NCBI RefSeq assembly: GCF_034661175.1
Contig: NZ_CP141058.1
Location: forward strand, 1,240,001 to 1,304,000
DNA length: 64,000 nucleotides
Direction of reading: 5' to 3'
DNA from: Nocardioides renjunii
GTDB taxonomy: Bacteria > Actinomycetota > Actinomycetes > Propionibacteriales > Nocardioidaceae
Numbering within the stretch: position 1 is the first letter of the stretch; each line of letters opens with the position of its first letter. The notes beneath the pieces were generated by a model. It searched no databases, was not told the DNA's origin, and saw nothing but the letters and a program-made list of their open reading frames with translations. This document shows, in pieces, positions 1-9,349 of the stretch. Position numbers and translations under genes: made by a program.

Positions 1-297
1 GCCGCGACGACGCGGGCGGACGTCCTCGTCATCGCCACCGACGTGCCGCACGCCGTCATCCGCTGGGGCGAGCCGGACGCTGAGCCGCTCGGCCGCCTCA
101 CTGTGGCCGAGCTGCGCGCCCACGCCGCCGACGGCCACTTCGCGTCGGGGTCCATGGGACCCAAGGTCGACGCCGTGTGCCGCTTCGTGGAGGCGACCGG
201 CCGCACCGGCGTCATCACGAGCCTCGACCAGATCACCGCAGCGGTCGCCGGCGACGCCGGCACCGTCGTCGTACCCACCCCGAAAGGAAACCGCTGA
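1..297 (+). CDS. arcC: Carbamate kinase, C-terminal fragment (5' end outside window)
   Basis: The reading frame is open from base 1 to a TGA at 295-297 and gives about 98 residues. The segment around [16 protein letters not shown] followed by [10 protein letters not shown] matches the C-terminal substrate/nucleotide region of carbamate kinases (amino-acid kinase fold). These enzymes interconvert carbamate + ATP and carbamoyl phosphate + ADP. Only two bases separate this gene from the ring-opening amidohydrolase, so the two are very probably co-transcribed. That pairing suggests a catabolic role, recovering ATP from carbamoyl phosphate made in N-heterocycle or ureido-compound breakdown, rather than arginine fermentation. 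The family call is good; the pathway role is inference. Confidence 0.8.
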   Translation, partial: AATTRADVLVIATDVPHAVIRWGEPDAEPLGRLTVAELRAHAADGHFASGSMGPKVDAVCRFVEATGRTGVITSLDQITAAVAGDAGTVVVPTPKGNR

Positions 298-299
298 AC

Positions 300-1406
300 A
301 TGCCCAGCGCCATTGAAGTCCGCAAGGTCCCGATCCACTCGGTGTCCGACGCCTCCGAGCTGACGAAGCTGATCGACGAGGGCGTCATCGCCGCCGACCG
401 GGTCTTCGCCATCATCGGCAAGACCGAGGGCAACGGCGGCGTCAATGACTACACGCGGATCATCGCCGACCGCGCGTTCCGCGAGGCCCTCGTCGCCCAG
501 GGCGCCGACGCCGAGCAGGTCAAGGGCATCCCCATCGTGTGGTCGGGCGGCACCGACGGCGTGATCAGCCCGCACGCCACCATCTTCGCGACCACCGACG
601 TCCCCGAGGACGACCCGTCGCGCCAGGAGATGCGGCTCACCGCCGGCTTCGCGATGAGCGAGCCGATCCTGCCCGAGGAGATCGGCTACACCGCGATGGT
701 CGAGAAGGTGGCGGCCGGGGTGAAGGTCGCCATGGAGGGCGCCGGCATCACCGATCCTGCCGACGTGCACTACGTCCAGACCAAGACCCCGCTGCTGACC
801 ATCCACACCATCCGCGACGCCAAGTCGCGCGGCAAGACGGTGTGGACCGAGCACACCCACGAGTCGATGGACCTCTCCAACGGCGTCACCGGCCTCGGTA
901 TCGCCGTCGCCCTTGGCGAGATCGACATGCCGAGCGACGCCGACATCATGCACAACCGCGAGCTCTACTCCGCTGTCGCCTCGTGCTCGTCGGGCGTCGA
1001 GCTCGACCAGGCGCAGATCGTGGTCGTGGGCAACGCCACCGGCGTCGGGGGCCGCTACCGCATCGGCCACTCGGTCATGGAGGACGCCCTCGACGCCGAC
1101 GGCATCTGGGAGGCCATCCGCTCCGCCGGCCTCGACCTGCCGGAGCGCCCCCGCACCAGCGACCTCGACGGCAGGCTCGTCAACGTCTTCCTCAAGTGCG
1201 AGGCCAGCCAGGACGGCATGGTCCGCGGCCGGCGCAACGCCATGCTCGACGACTCCGACGTGCACTGGCACCGCCAGATCAAGGCGGCGGTCGGCGGTGT
1301 CACCGCGGCCGTGACCGGGGACCCGGCCGTCTTCGTGTCGGTCTCCGCGGCCCACCAGGGTCCCGAGGGCGGCGGCCCGGTCGCCGCCATCGTCGACCTC
1401 GGCTGA
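300..1406 (+). CDS. Ring-opening amidohydrolase (cyanuric acid amidohydrolase / barbiturase family)
   Basis: 368 residues, ATG at 300 preceded by a GAAAGGAAA ribosome site. The protein shows the threefold repeat of this family, each repeat giving one Lys and one Ser: K41 ([10 protein letters not shown]) with the SGG of WSGGTDG; the Lys of VQTKTPLL with CSSGVE; the Lys of [10 protein letters not shown] with the C-terminal [14 protein letters not shown] motif. Such enzymes hydrolyse cyanuric acid (to carboxybiuret/biuret) or barbiturate (to ureidomalonate). The sequence alone does not tell me which substrate is used. The adjacent carbamate kinase supports a nitrogen-scavenging pathway that ends in carbamoyl phosphate. 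Length fits the family (about 355-370 residues). Confidence 0.88.
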   Translation: MPSAIEVRKVPIHSVSDASELTKLIDEGVIAADRVFAIIGKTEGNGGVNDYTRIIADRAFREALVAQGADAEQVKGIPIVWSGGTDGVISPHATIFATTDVPEDDPSRQEMRLTAGFAMSEPILPEEIGYTAMVEKVAAGVKVAMEGAGITDPADVHYVQTKTPLLTIHTIRDAKSRGKTVWTEHTHESMDLSNGVTGLGIAVALGEIDMPSDADIMHNRELYSAVASCSSGVELDQAQIVVVGNATGVGGRYRIGHSVMEDALDADGIWEAIRSAGLDLPERPRTSDLDGRLVNVFLKCEASQDGMVRGRRNAMLDDSDVHWHRQIKAAVGGVTAAVTGDPAVFVSVSAAHQGPEGGGPVAAIVDLG

Positions 1407-1485
1407 GCCGCTCCGACGCACCGCTCGTACGCCCCTCGGCGGGGCCGGCAGGTGACTGTCGGTCCCGCGTGATGGGGTGTCTCCC

Positions 1486-4400
1486 GTGAGCACGACGACC
1501 CGCTACCGGCTGGTGCGCCCCGACCGCGAGGTCGTGGTGCCCGAGCTCGACGAGCACCAGCAGCGCGTCGTCGACCACGAGGGCGGTCCGCTGCTCGTGC
1601 TGGCCGGCCCCGGCACGGGCAAGACCACCACCCTCGTCGAGGCGATCGTGGACCGCATCGAGGTCCGGGGCGCCTCGCCCGACTCGGTCCTCGCGCTGAC
1701 GTTCTCGCGCAAGGCCGCCGAGCAGCTGCGCGACCGGGTGACGGCCCGCGTCGCCCGCACGACCTCGGCCGCCTCGTGCTCGACGTTCCACTCCTTCGCC
1801 TACGCCCTGGTCCGCAAGTACGCCCCCGCCGAGCTCTACGAGGGCGCCATCCGCCTGCTCTCGGCCCCCGAGGCCGACGTGGTGCTGCGCGAGCTGCTGC
1901 GAGACAACCCCGAGTCGGTGGTGTGGCCCGAGCCGCTGCGGCGCGCGGTCGGCACCCGGGGGTTCGTCCGCGAGGTGCAGGCGGTGCTGGCCCGCGCCCG
2001 CGAGAAGGGCCTCGACCCCGCCGGGCTGCGCAGCCTCGGCATCGAGCACGACCTGCCGGAGCTCGTCGCCGCCGGGCTCTTCCTCGAGCAATACCTGACG
2101 GTCCTCGACAACCTCGGCGCCACCGACTACTCCGACCTCATCCGCCGGGCCGTCATCGAGGCCGAGGGCCACCGCGACGAGCTGCGCGCGCGCTGGGGCC
2201 ACGTCTTCGTGGACGAGTACCAGGACACCGACCCCGGCCAGGTGGCCCTCCTGCGGGCGCTCGCGGGCGACGGCCGCGACCTGACCGTCGTCGGCGACCC
2301 GCACCAGTCGATCTACGGCTTCCGCGGCGCCGACGTGCGCGGCATCCTCGACTTCCCGGCGAGCTTCCCGACCGCCGCCGGCGAGCCGGCCCCCGTCGTC
2401 GTGCTGCGCCGCACGAGGCGCTTCGGCCCGCGGATCCTGCTCGCCGCAGGCCGGGTCGCCAGCCGGCTCACGCTGACCGGCAGCATCGGCGCCGAGGCCC
2501 GGGAGGCGTTCCTGGCGCCCGAGGCGGTGCCGGGGCCGCACGGCAACGGCCGCGTCGAGGTCTTCACCTACGACACCGAGCGGGCCGAGGCGGAGCGGCT
2601 GGCCGACCTGCTGCGCCGCGCCCACCTCGAGGACGGCATCGCCTGGGACCGGATGGCCGTGCTCGTGCGGTCCGGCCGGACCAGCATCCCGCCGCTGCGC
2701 CGGGCACTGGCCGCATCGGGCGTGCCCGTGGAGGTCGCCTCCGACGACCTGCCGCTCGTGCACGACCCGGCCGTGCTGCCGCTGCTCGACGGGCTCCGCG
2801 CCGTGGTCAACCTCGACAACGACGACCCCGACTCGCCCGACTTCCTCGACCCGGGCCGGATCGAGTCGCTGCTGCTCTCGCCCCTGGGCGGCCTCGACGC
2901 GTCCGACCTGCGCGCCCTCGTGCGCCGCCTGCGCACCCGCGAGAAGGAGCTCGCCGACGCCAGCGACCGGCGCACCTCCCGCGAGCTGCTGCGGTTGGCG
3001 GTGGTCGAGGACGGCTTCCTCGACGGCCTCGACGGGCCCGACGTCGAGCGCGCCGCTGCGCTGGCGGACCTCCTGCGCGACGGCGGACGCATGCTGGCCG
3101 ACCGGGCCGGCGTCGAGGACGTCCTGTGGCACCTGTGGTCGACCACCACCTGGCCGCAGCGCCTGCGCCGCCAGGTCGACACCGGAGGAGCGGGCGCCCG
3201 GCGGGCCCACCGCGACCTCGACGCCATCGTCGCGCTGTTCGATCTCGCGGCCCGGGCCGTCGACCAGCGTGACCACGTCGGGGTGGAGGCGTTCTTCGCC
3301 AGCCTGGTCGCCCAGCAGCTGCCCGCCGACACCCTCGCCGAGCGCGGGGTGCGCGGCGCCGCGGTCAGGTTGCTCACCGCCCACCGCTCCAAGGGCCTCG
3401 AGTGGGACCTCGTCGTGGTCGCCCACGTCCAGCAGGAGGGCTGGCCCGACCTCCGGCGGCGCGCCACCCTGCTGGGTGCCGACCGGATCGGTGTCGACCC
3501 CGTCGGGCACCCCGACCTCGTCCCGCCCGTCACGACCCGCGCGCTGCTGATGGAGGAGCGCCGGCTGTTCTACGTCGCCTGCACCCGCGCCCGCCGCCGG
3601 CTCGTGGTGAGCGCCGTCCGCTCGCCCGAGGACGACGGCGAGCAGCCGTCGCGGTTCCTCGAGGAGCTCGGCGTGAGCATCGAGCACCAGGACGGCCGTC
3701 CCCCGCGGCCGCTGTCGCTCGGTGGCCTCGTGGCCGAGCTGCGCCGCACCGCGGCGGACCCGCAGGCGTCGACGGCGCTGCGCGAGGCGGCGGCGCGCCG
3801 GCTCGCCGCCCTCGCGGCCGAGGAGGTCGACGGGCGCCAGCTGGTGCCGGCCGCCGACCCCTCGACCTGGTGGGGCACCCGCAGCGCCACCCGGTCGATC
3901 GAGCCCATCCGCGACCCCGAACGGCCGGTGCCGGTCTCGGCCAGCATGCTCGACTCAATCCTGGTGTGCCCCGCGCAGTGGTTCTTTGAGCGCGAGGCGG
4001 GCGGGGTCTCGGCGGTGCACCAGTCCGCCAACCTCGGCCAGGTGCTGCACGCCCTCGCCGAGCGCGTCGCCCGCGGTGAGCTCCCGGCCGAGGAGGCGCC
4101 GCTGATGGCCGAGGTCGAGGCGATCTGGGACCGGCTCGCCTTCCGGACCCCGTGGTCGCGCCAGCGTGAGCTCGCCCGGATCCGCAAGGCGGTCGCGCGG
4201 TTCGTGCAGTGGCACCTCGCCAACCCCCGCCAGGTCCTCGGCGCCGAGCAGCGCTTCGAGAGCGTGGTCGACGTCGACGGCCGCCCCGTGCGGCTCACCG
4301 GCTTCGCCGACCGGCTCGAGATCGACGACGACGGCCGCGTCGTCGTCGTCGACTTCAAGAGCGCGCGCACCGCCCCCACCGGTCCCGCGGTCGCCGGCAA

Positions 4401-4716
4401 CCTCCAGCTCGCCCTCTACCAGTACGCCGTCGACGCCGGCGCCCTCGACGAGGCGGCGGGTCGTCCGGTGGCCTCCGGCGGGGCCGAGCTCGTCCAGCTC
4501 GGCATCGACGACGACTCGGCCGTCGCCAAGGTGCAGGGACAGCCCGTCCACGACGACGCCGGGCCCGAGCGCGCGCTGCTCCGCGCGGGGCTGGCGCGTG
4601 CCGCCGACCTGGTGCGCTCGGAGAACTTCCCCGCCACGGCCGGCCCGCACTGCCGCGACTGCCCGTTCGTCCCGATCTGCCCGGCGAAGGGCGCAGGGAG
4701 CGTGACCGTCCAGTGA
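1486..4716 (+). CDS. adnA: AdnA-type helicase-nuclease subunit (UvrD helicase + Fe-S nuclease)
   Basis: About 1076 residues. The N-terminal half is an SF1 UvrD-type motor: Walker A at residues 41-48 (GPGTGKTT, K46), Walker B VFVDEYQDTD, and the SKGLEWDLV and ACTRARRR motifs near residue 630-710. The C-terminal third is a RecB/AddB-type nuclease: GFADR, then VVDFKS (D956, K958) and a QLALYQY box. Four cysteines, C828, C1056, C1059 and C1065 (C...CX2CX5C), form the iron-sulfur pattern of AddB/AdnA nucleases. It is followed by adnB with a 4-bp overlap, as in the mycobacterial AdnAB double-strand-break resection machine. GTG at 1486 is chosen for the GGGG eight bases upstream; GTG at 1477 is an alternative. 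The usual motif IV region is altered (VVVLRRTRRFGPR). Confidence 0.9.
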   Translation: MSTTTRYRLVRPDREVVVPELDEHQQRVVDHEGGPLLVLAGPGTGKTTTLVEAIVDRIEVRGASPDSVLALTFSRKAAEQLRDRVTARVARTTSAASCSTFHSFAYALVRKYAPAELYEGAIRLLSAPEADVVLRELLRDNPESVVWPEPLRRAVGTRGFVREVQAVLARAREKGLDPAGLRSLGIEHDLPELVAAGLFLEQYLTVLDNLGATDYSDLIRRAVIEAEGHRDELRARWGHVFVDEYQDTDPGQVALLRALAGDGRDLTVVGDPHQSIYGFRGADVRGILDFPASFPTAAGEPAPVVVLRRTRRFGPRILLAAGRVASRLTLTGSIGAEAREAFLAPEAVPGPHGNGRVEVFTYDTERAEAERLADLLRRAHLEDGIAWDRMAVLVRSGRTSIPPLRRALAASGVPVEVASDDLPLVHDPAVLPLLDGLRAVVNLDNDDPDSPDFLDPGRIESLLLSPLGGLDASDLRALVRRLRTREKELADASDRRTSRELLRLAVVEDGFLDGLDGPDVERAAALADLLRDGGRMLADRAGVEDVLWHLWSTTTWPQRLRRQVDTGGAGARRAHRDLDAIVALFDLAARAVDQRDHVGVEAFFASLVAQQLPADTLAERGVRGAAVRLLTAHRSKGLEWDLVVVAHVQQEGWPDLRRRATLLGADRIGVDPVGHPDLVPPVTTRALLMEERRLFYVACTRARRRLVVSAVRSPEDDGEQPSRFLEELGVSIEHQDGRPPRPLSLGGLVAELRRTAADPQASTALREAAARRLAALAAEEVDGRQLVPAADPSTWWGTRSATRSIEPIRDPERPVPVSASMLDSILVCPAQWFFEREAGGVSAVHQSANLGQVLHALAERVARGELPAEEAPLMAEVEAIWDRLAFRTPWSRQRELARIRKAVARFVQWHLANPRQVLGAEQRFESVVDVDGRPVRLTGFADRLEIDDDGRVVVVDFKSARTAPTGPAVAGNLQLALYQYAVDAGALDEAAGRPVASGGAELVQLGIDDDSAVAKVQGQPVHDDAGPERALLRAGLARAADLVRSENFPATAGPHCRDCPFVPICPAKGAGSVTVQ

Positions 4717-7700
4717 CCGGGACCAGCCTGCGCGAGACGACCGTCCCCGAGCGGGAGCCGGTCCGCCTCGACACGCCCGCGGACCTGCAGGCGCTGATGG
4801 GCGGCCACGCACCGAGCGACGAGCAGTGGGCCGCCATCACCGCGCCGCTGCGCCCCACGGTCGTGGTCGCGGGAGCCGGCAGCGGCAAGACGACCCTCAT
4901 GGCCCAGCGGGTGGTCTGGCTCGTCGCCACCGGCAAGGTGCGGCCCGAGGAGGTCCTCGGCCTCACCTTCACCACCAAGGCCGCCGCCGAGCTCCGCCAG
5001 CGCGTCACCGCCGCGCTGGGCGCGGCGGGCCTGCTCGACCGCTCCGTCGTCGTCGAGGGGGAGGACGTCCTCGAGCCGACCGTCGCGACCTACCACGCCT
5101 ACGCCGCCACCCTGCTCACCGACCACGGGCTCCGCATCGGCCACGAGCCCGACACCCGCGTCGTCTCCGACGCCTCCCGCTACCAGCTCGGCGCGCGGGT
5201 GATCGAGCGCTTCACCGGCCACATCGAGCTGCTCACCGACCACCCCGCCACCGCCATCCAGAACCTCCTCGCCCTCGACGGCGCGATGAGCGAGCACCTC
5301 GTCGACGCCGACGACGTACGCCGCGTCGACCAGGACGCCCGGCGCGGGTTCGAGCGCGCGATCGAGGAGGAGCAGGCCGGCAAGGCCCGCTCGACCTACC
5401 TCGGGCCGCCGGCCAAGGCGATCAACGCCATCGACCGCCGCGCCGAGCTCTTGCAGCTCGTCAGCGGCTACCGCCGGCTCAAGGCCGACCTCGGCCTCAT
5501 GGACTTCGGGGACCAGATCGCCCTCGCCGCGCGGCTCGTCGAGGACCAGCCCGAGGTGGGCGAGATCGAGCGGGCGCGGTTCAAGGTCGTGCTGCTCGAC
5601 GAGTACCAGGACACCTCCGTCGCCCAGGCGACCATGCTGGCGCGGCTCTTCTCCGGCCCCGACCCCGAGCGCGGGCTGGGTCACCCGGTCATGGCCGTCG
5701 GCGACCCCAACCAGGCGATCTACGGCTGGCGCGGCGCCTCGGTGTCCAACATCCTCAACTTCGCCGACACCTTCCCGGCCGCCGACGGCGAGCCCGGCCG
5801 GCTCCCGCTGACCGTCAACCGGCGCTCGGACCGGCGCATCCTCGACGTGGCCAACCGGCTGGCCGAACCTCTGCTCGCGGCCTACGGCGACAAGGTGGCG
5901 CGGCTCCGCGCGGCGGAGAGGGCAGCCGACGGCCGCGTGGAGGCCGCCGTCTTCGAGCGGGCGTCCGACGAGCTCGCGTGGCTCGCCGAGGCCGTACGCC
6001 GCGAGCACGACGCGGGCAAGGCCTGGTCCGACATCGGCGTGCTGAGCCGCGACAACGCGCAGGCCGAGGACGTCTACGACACCCTCACCGCCGCCGGCGT
6101 GCCGGTCGAGATCGTCGGCCTCTCCGGCCTGGTCCGGCTCCCCGAGGTGGCGGAGGTCGTCGCCACCCTCACCCTGCTCCACGACGTCACGGCCAACTCC
6201 TCGATGCTCACCCTGCTCACCGGCCCGCGGTGGGCCATCGGCCCGCGCGACCTGCGGCTGCTGGCGCTGCGCGCGGGGGAGATCGCCGAGGTGCGGGGCC
6301 GCAAGGAGGCCGCCTCGGTCGCCGCCCAGCTCCTCCAGATCGCCGACGGCATCGACGCCTCCGAGCTGCCGGCCCTCAGCGACGCCGTGGAGTCGCCCGG
6401 CGAGGCGGCCTACTCACCCGAGGCGCTCGACCGGTTCGGGCTGCTCGCCGGCGAGCTGCGGCGCCTGCGGGCGCACGTCGGCGACCCGCTGCTCGACGTG
6501 GTGCGCCGGATCATCGACACCACCGGGGTCGACGTCGAGCTCGCCTCGGCGACCTCGCCGGCCGCTGCCGCGCGCCGTGACAACCTCGACCTGTTCGTCA
6601 AGGCCGTGGCGGAGTTCCAGTCGGTCGACGGCGACGTCACCCTGCCGGCGCTGCTGGCCTACCTCACGGCGGAGGACGACCAGGGCAACGGCCTCGACGT
6701 CGCCGTGCCGACGGCCGCCGACTCGGTCAAGCTGCTCACAGTCCACCGCGCCAAGGGCCTGGAGTGGTCCTCGGTGTTCTGCGTCGGCGTGGGGGAGACC
6801 CGCTTCCCAAGCAACCGCTCCCGCACGCTGTGGACCTCCTCGCCCGCCGTCCTGCCGGCGCCGCTGCGCGGCGACCGCGCCGACCAGCCGCAGCTCGTCG
6901 GCCACGACAAGGCTGCGCTCGACGCCTACCGCGCCGCGACGAAGGCCCATGACGCCGAGGAGGAGCTGCGCCTGGGCTACGTCGCCTACACCCGCGCCGC
7001 CCACCACCTCGCGGTGACGTCCTACCTCTGGGGCCAGCGGGCGACGCCCTTCGGGCCCTCGGCCTACCAGTGCGTGGTCCGTGACCAGCTCGACGACTGG
7101 GGCGAGCCGGTGGAGCGGTGGTTGGACAAGCCGGCCCCCAAGTCGCCCAACCCCAACGACGACGTCGACCCCTCCCGCCCCTGGCCCGTGCCGGGGCCGG
7201 GGGAGGAGGCCCGTCGGCGGCTGGCCGCCGCCGAGCTGGTGCGCAGCGTCGACCGCACCGCCCCCGACCACGACCTCGACATGGTCGAGGCGGCCCGGGT
7301 CGCCGACTGGGACGACGACCTGGCGCAGCTCCTGACCGAGGCCCGCGCCGAACGCGCCACGTCTGTCGACCTGCCGCTGCCGAGCAGCCTGTCCGCCACC
7401 TCCGTGGCCCGGCTCCGTGACGACCCCGAGGGCTTCGCCCGCGAGCTGGCGCGACCGATGCCGCGCCCGCCTGCCCCGGCCGCGCGGTTCGGCACGGCGT
7501 TCCACGCCTGGGTGGAGGAGCGGTTCGGCCAGCAGGCGCTCATCGAGCCCGACGAGCTGCCGGGGCGTGCCGACGCCGGCATCGACGACCAGGCCGACCT
7601 GGGGGAGGTGGTCAAGCGGTTCGAGGACGGACCGTTCGGCGACCGGGCCCCCCACGCCGTCGAGGCGCCGTTCGCGCTCGTGCTCGCCGGCCAGGTCGTC

Positions 7701-7973
7701 CGCGGTCGCATCGACGCCGTCTACGCCGAGCCCTCAGGGTCGGCGGACGCCCACTTCCTCGTCGTCGACTGGAAGACCGGTCGCCACGAGAGCGCCGACC
7801 CCCTCCAGCTCGCCCTCTACCGGCTGGCGTGGGCCGAGCTCACCGACACCCCGCTCGACCGCGTGCGGGCCGCGTTCCACTACGTCCGGACCGGTCACAC
7901 GGTCGAGCCCGAGGACCTGCCCGGTCGCGACCAGCTCGAGGCGCTGGTGCGCGAGGGAGCCGTCGGCGCCTGA
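4713..7973 (+). CDS. adnB: AdnB-type helicase-nuclease subunit
   Basis: 1086 residues with a GTG start inside the adnA stop (GTGA overlap), so translation is coupled. SF1 helicase motifs: Walker A GAGSGKTTL (K59), Walker B VVLLDEYQDTS, GDPNQAIYGWRG, then AKGLEWSSVF and YVAYTRAAHHL. The C-terminal nuclease has GRIDAVY, VVDWKTG (D1019, K1021) and QLALYRLAW. It lacks the cysteine set seen in AdnA, as in mycobacterial AdnB. With AdnA it should form the ATP-driven heterodimer that unwinds and resects DNA ends for homologous recombination, taking the place of RecBCD/AddAB. The gene ends just upstream of the tandem hairpin array. Confidence 0.9.
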   Translation: MTGTSLRETTVPEREPVRLDTPADLQALMGGHAPSDEQWAAITAPLRPTVVVAGAGSGKTTLMAQRVVWLVATGKVRPEEVLGLTFTTKAAAELRQRVTAALGAAGLLDRSVVVEGEDVLEPTVATYHAYAATLLTDHGLRIGHEPDTRVVSDASRYQLGARVIERFTGHIELLTDHPATAIQNLLALDGAMSEHLVDADDVRRVDQDARRGFERAIEEEQAGKARSTYLGPPAKAINAIDRRAELLQLVSGYRRLKADLGLMDFGDQIALAARLVEDQPEVGEIERARFKVVLLDEYQDTSVAQATMLARLFSGPDPERGLGHPVMAVGDPNQAIYGWRGASVSNILNFADTFPAADGEPGRLPLTVNRRSDRRILDVANRLAEPLLAAYGDKVARLRAAERAADGRVEAAVFERASDELAWLAEAVRREHDAGKAWSDIGVLSRDNAQAEDVYDTLTAAGVPVEIVGLSGLVRLPEVAEVVATLTLLHDVTANSSMLTLLTGPRWAIGPRDLRLLALRAGEIAEVRGRKEAASVAAQLLQIADGIDASELPALSDAVESPGEAAYSPEALDRFGLLAGELRRLRAHVGDPLLDVVRRIIDTTGVDVELASATSPAAAARRDNLDLFVKAVAEFQSVDGDVTLPALLAYLTAEDDQGNGLDVAVPTAADSVKLLTVHRAKGLEWSSVFCVGVGETRFPSNRSRTLWTSSPAVLPAPLRGDRADQPQLVGHDKAALDAYRAATKAHDAEEELRLGYVAYTRAAHHLAVTSYLWGQRATPFGPSAYQCVVRDQLDDWGEPVERWLDKPAPKSPNPNDDVDPSRPWPVPGPGEEARRRLAAAELVRSVDRTAPDHDLDMVEAARVADWDDDLAQLLTEARAERATSVDLPLPSSLSATSVARLRDDPEGFARELARPMPRPPAPAARFGTAFHAWVEERFGQQALIEPDELPGRADAGIDDQADLGEVVKRFEDGPFGDRAPHAVEAPFALVLAGQVVRGRIDAVYAEPSGSADAHFLVVDWKTGRHESADPLQLALYRLAWAELTDTPLDRVRAAFHYVRTGHTVEPEDLPGRDQLEALVREGAVGA

Positions 7974-8004
7974 CGCTGGTGCTCCACCCACGGCGCGCGG
8001 GTTC

Positions 8005-8572
8005 GGGTGGTGGCGGCAGATCGCGTCGTGCGGCGGGTCTGGCGTGCGAGGTGCCGCCACCCAGGTCGGCGGTGGCCGGGTGGCGACAGATCGCGTCGTA
8101 CGGCGGGTCTGACGTGCGAGGTGCCGCCACCCAGGTCGGCGGTGGCCGGGTGGCGGCAGATCGCGTCGTACGGCGGGTCTGACGTGCGAGGTGCCGCCAC
8201 CCTTGTTGGCGCAGGTTCGGGTGGTGGCGGCAGATCGCGTCGTACGGCGGGTCTGGCGTGCGAGGTGCCGCCACCCTTGTCGGCTCGCGGGTCCGGGTGG
8301 TGGCGGCAGATCGCCTCGTACGGCGGGTCTGGCGTGCAAGGTGCCGCCACCCTTGTCGGCGGTGGCCGGGTGGTGGCGGCAGATCGCGTCGTACGGCGGG
8401 TCTGGCGTGCGAGGTGCCGCCACCCTTGTCGGTGGTGGTCGGGTGGTGGCGGCAGATCGCGTCGTACGGCGGGTCTGGCGTGCGAGGTGCCGCCACCCTT
8501 GTCGGCGCAGGTTCGGGTGGTGGCGGCAGATCGCGTCGTACGGCGGGTCTGGCGTGCGAGGTGCCGCCACCC
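8005..8572. repeat. Tandem array of eight hairpin-forming repeats (unit 55-58 bp, period 70-76 bp)
   Basis: Copies lie at 8005-8062, 8078-8132, 8148-8202, 8219-8276, 8295-8352, 8368-8425, 8441-8498 and 8515-8572. Each begins GGGTGG(TGG)CGGCA and ends TGCCGCCACCC, an inverted repeat with 11-bp arms around a near-invariant core of about 33 bp. Copies 2 and 3 lack one TGG triplet and share a GAC variant in the core. Between units are 15-18 bp linkers, themselves related (AGGTCGGCGGTGGCC, TTGTCGGCGCAGGTTC and variants). The array fills the gap between the convergent adnB and deoD genes. It has no cas genes, its repeats are long and its linkers are not unique, so it is not a CRISPR. It may act as a multi-hairpin terminator/mRNA 3' end, an extragenic-palindrome cluster or a protein-binding array. 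Confidence 0.95.
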
Positions 8573-8606
8573 AGGGACCGTCGGCGCCTGGCGCGGACGA
8601 CGACCC

Positions 8607-9317
8607 TCAGGCGAGCGCCGCGGTGAGGGCGATCTCCACCATCTCGCCGAACGTCTGCTCGCGCTCCTGCGACGTGGTCTCCTCGCCGGTCACGATGTGG
8701 TCGGAGACGGTGCAGATGGCCAGCGCCCTTCGCCGGTGCTTGGCGGCGAGCGTGTAGAGCGCACTCGCCTCCATCTCGACCGCGAGCACGCCGTACTTCA
8801 CCATCTCGCCGAGCAGCTCGGGGCGCGCCGGGTAGAACGAGTCGCTGGAGAAGATCAGGCCGACGTGGAACGGCGAGCCGCCCTCGCGCGACTCGGCCGC
8901 CTCGACCGCGCCGCGCAGCAGCCCGAAGTCGGCAACTGGGGCGTAGTCGATGCCGTGGAACGCGATCCGGTTCATCGAGGAGTCGGTGCACGCCCCGGAG
9001 GCGATGATGACGTCGCGCACGCCCACGTCCTCGGTCACGGCGCCGCACGAGCCGACCCGCACGATCGACTGCACGTCGTAGTCGGTGAAGAGCTCGTTGA
9101 CGTAGATCGACATCGACGGCTGACCCATGCCGGACCCCTGCACCGACACCGGCCGGCCGTTCCACGTGCCGGTGAAGCCGAGCATCCCGCGCACCTCGCT
9201 GTAGCAGCGGGCGTCCTCGAGGAAGGTGTCCGCGATCCACCTGGCCCGCAGCGGGTCGCCGGGCAGCAGGACGATGGGGGCGATGTCGCCGGGCTGGGCG
9301 CCGATGTGCGTGCTCAC
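8607..9317 (-). CDS. deoD: Purine-nucleoside phosphorylase, DeoD type
   Basis: 236 residues from a GTG at 9317 ([11 protein letters not shown]). The sequence follows DeoD closely: LLPGDPLRA phosphate-binding segment, [28 protein letters not shown] (ribose-binding MEME-like region) and [11 protein letters not shown] carrying the purine-contacting Asp. It catalyses phosphorolysis of purine (deoxy)nucleosides to free base and (deoxy)ribose-1-phosphate in cytosolic purine salvage. Length matches the hexameric E. coli-type enzymes (about 235-240). It is transcribed towards the hairpin array and divergently from nudC, with 32 bp between the starts, so the two promoters must overlap or the mRNAs be nearly leaderless. 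Confidence 0.93.
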   Translation of the reverse strand: MSTHIGAQPGDIAPIVLLPGDPLRARWIADTFLEDARCYSEVRGMLGFTGTWNGRPVSVQGSGMGQPSMSIYVNELFTDYDVQSIVRVGSCGAVTEDVGVRDVIIASGACTDSSMNRIAFHGIDYAPVADFGLLRGAVEAAESREGGSPFHVGLIFSSDSFYPARPELLGEMVKYGVLAVEMEASALYTLAAKHRRRALAICTVSDHIVTGEETTSQEREQTFGEMVEIALTAALA

Positions 9318-9349
9318 CGGCCGAACGCTACCGACTAGCGTGGGAAAGC

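Noticed and set aside
1300-3687. 795-codon antisense frame opposite adnA (and similar ones opposite adnB, uvrD2 and the enoyl-CoA hydratase/PHP genes)
   Set aside because: Low-complexity Arg/Gly/Val/Glu-rich translations typical of antisense shadows in high-GC DNA; the sense genes have clear motifs.
8005-8572. CRISPR array
   Set aside because: Repeats are 55-58 bp, the 15-18 bp linkers resemble one another, and no cas gene is in the window.
7734-9240. Several long open frames across the hairpin array on both strands (repeating ARPAVRRDLPPP-like or GGGRSRRTAGLACEVPPP-like peptides)
   Set aside because: The array has no stop codons in several frames because of its composition. The period is not constant in frame, no ribosome site is present, and the frames run into deoD or adnB in antisense.
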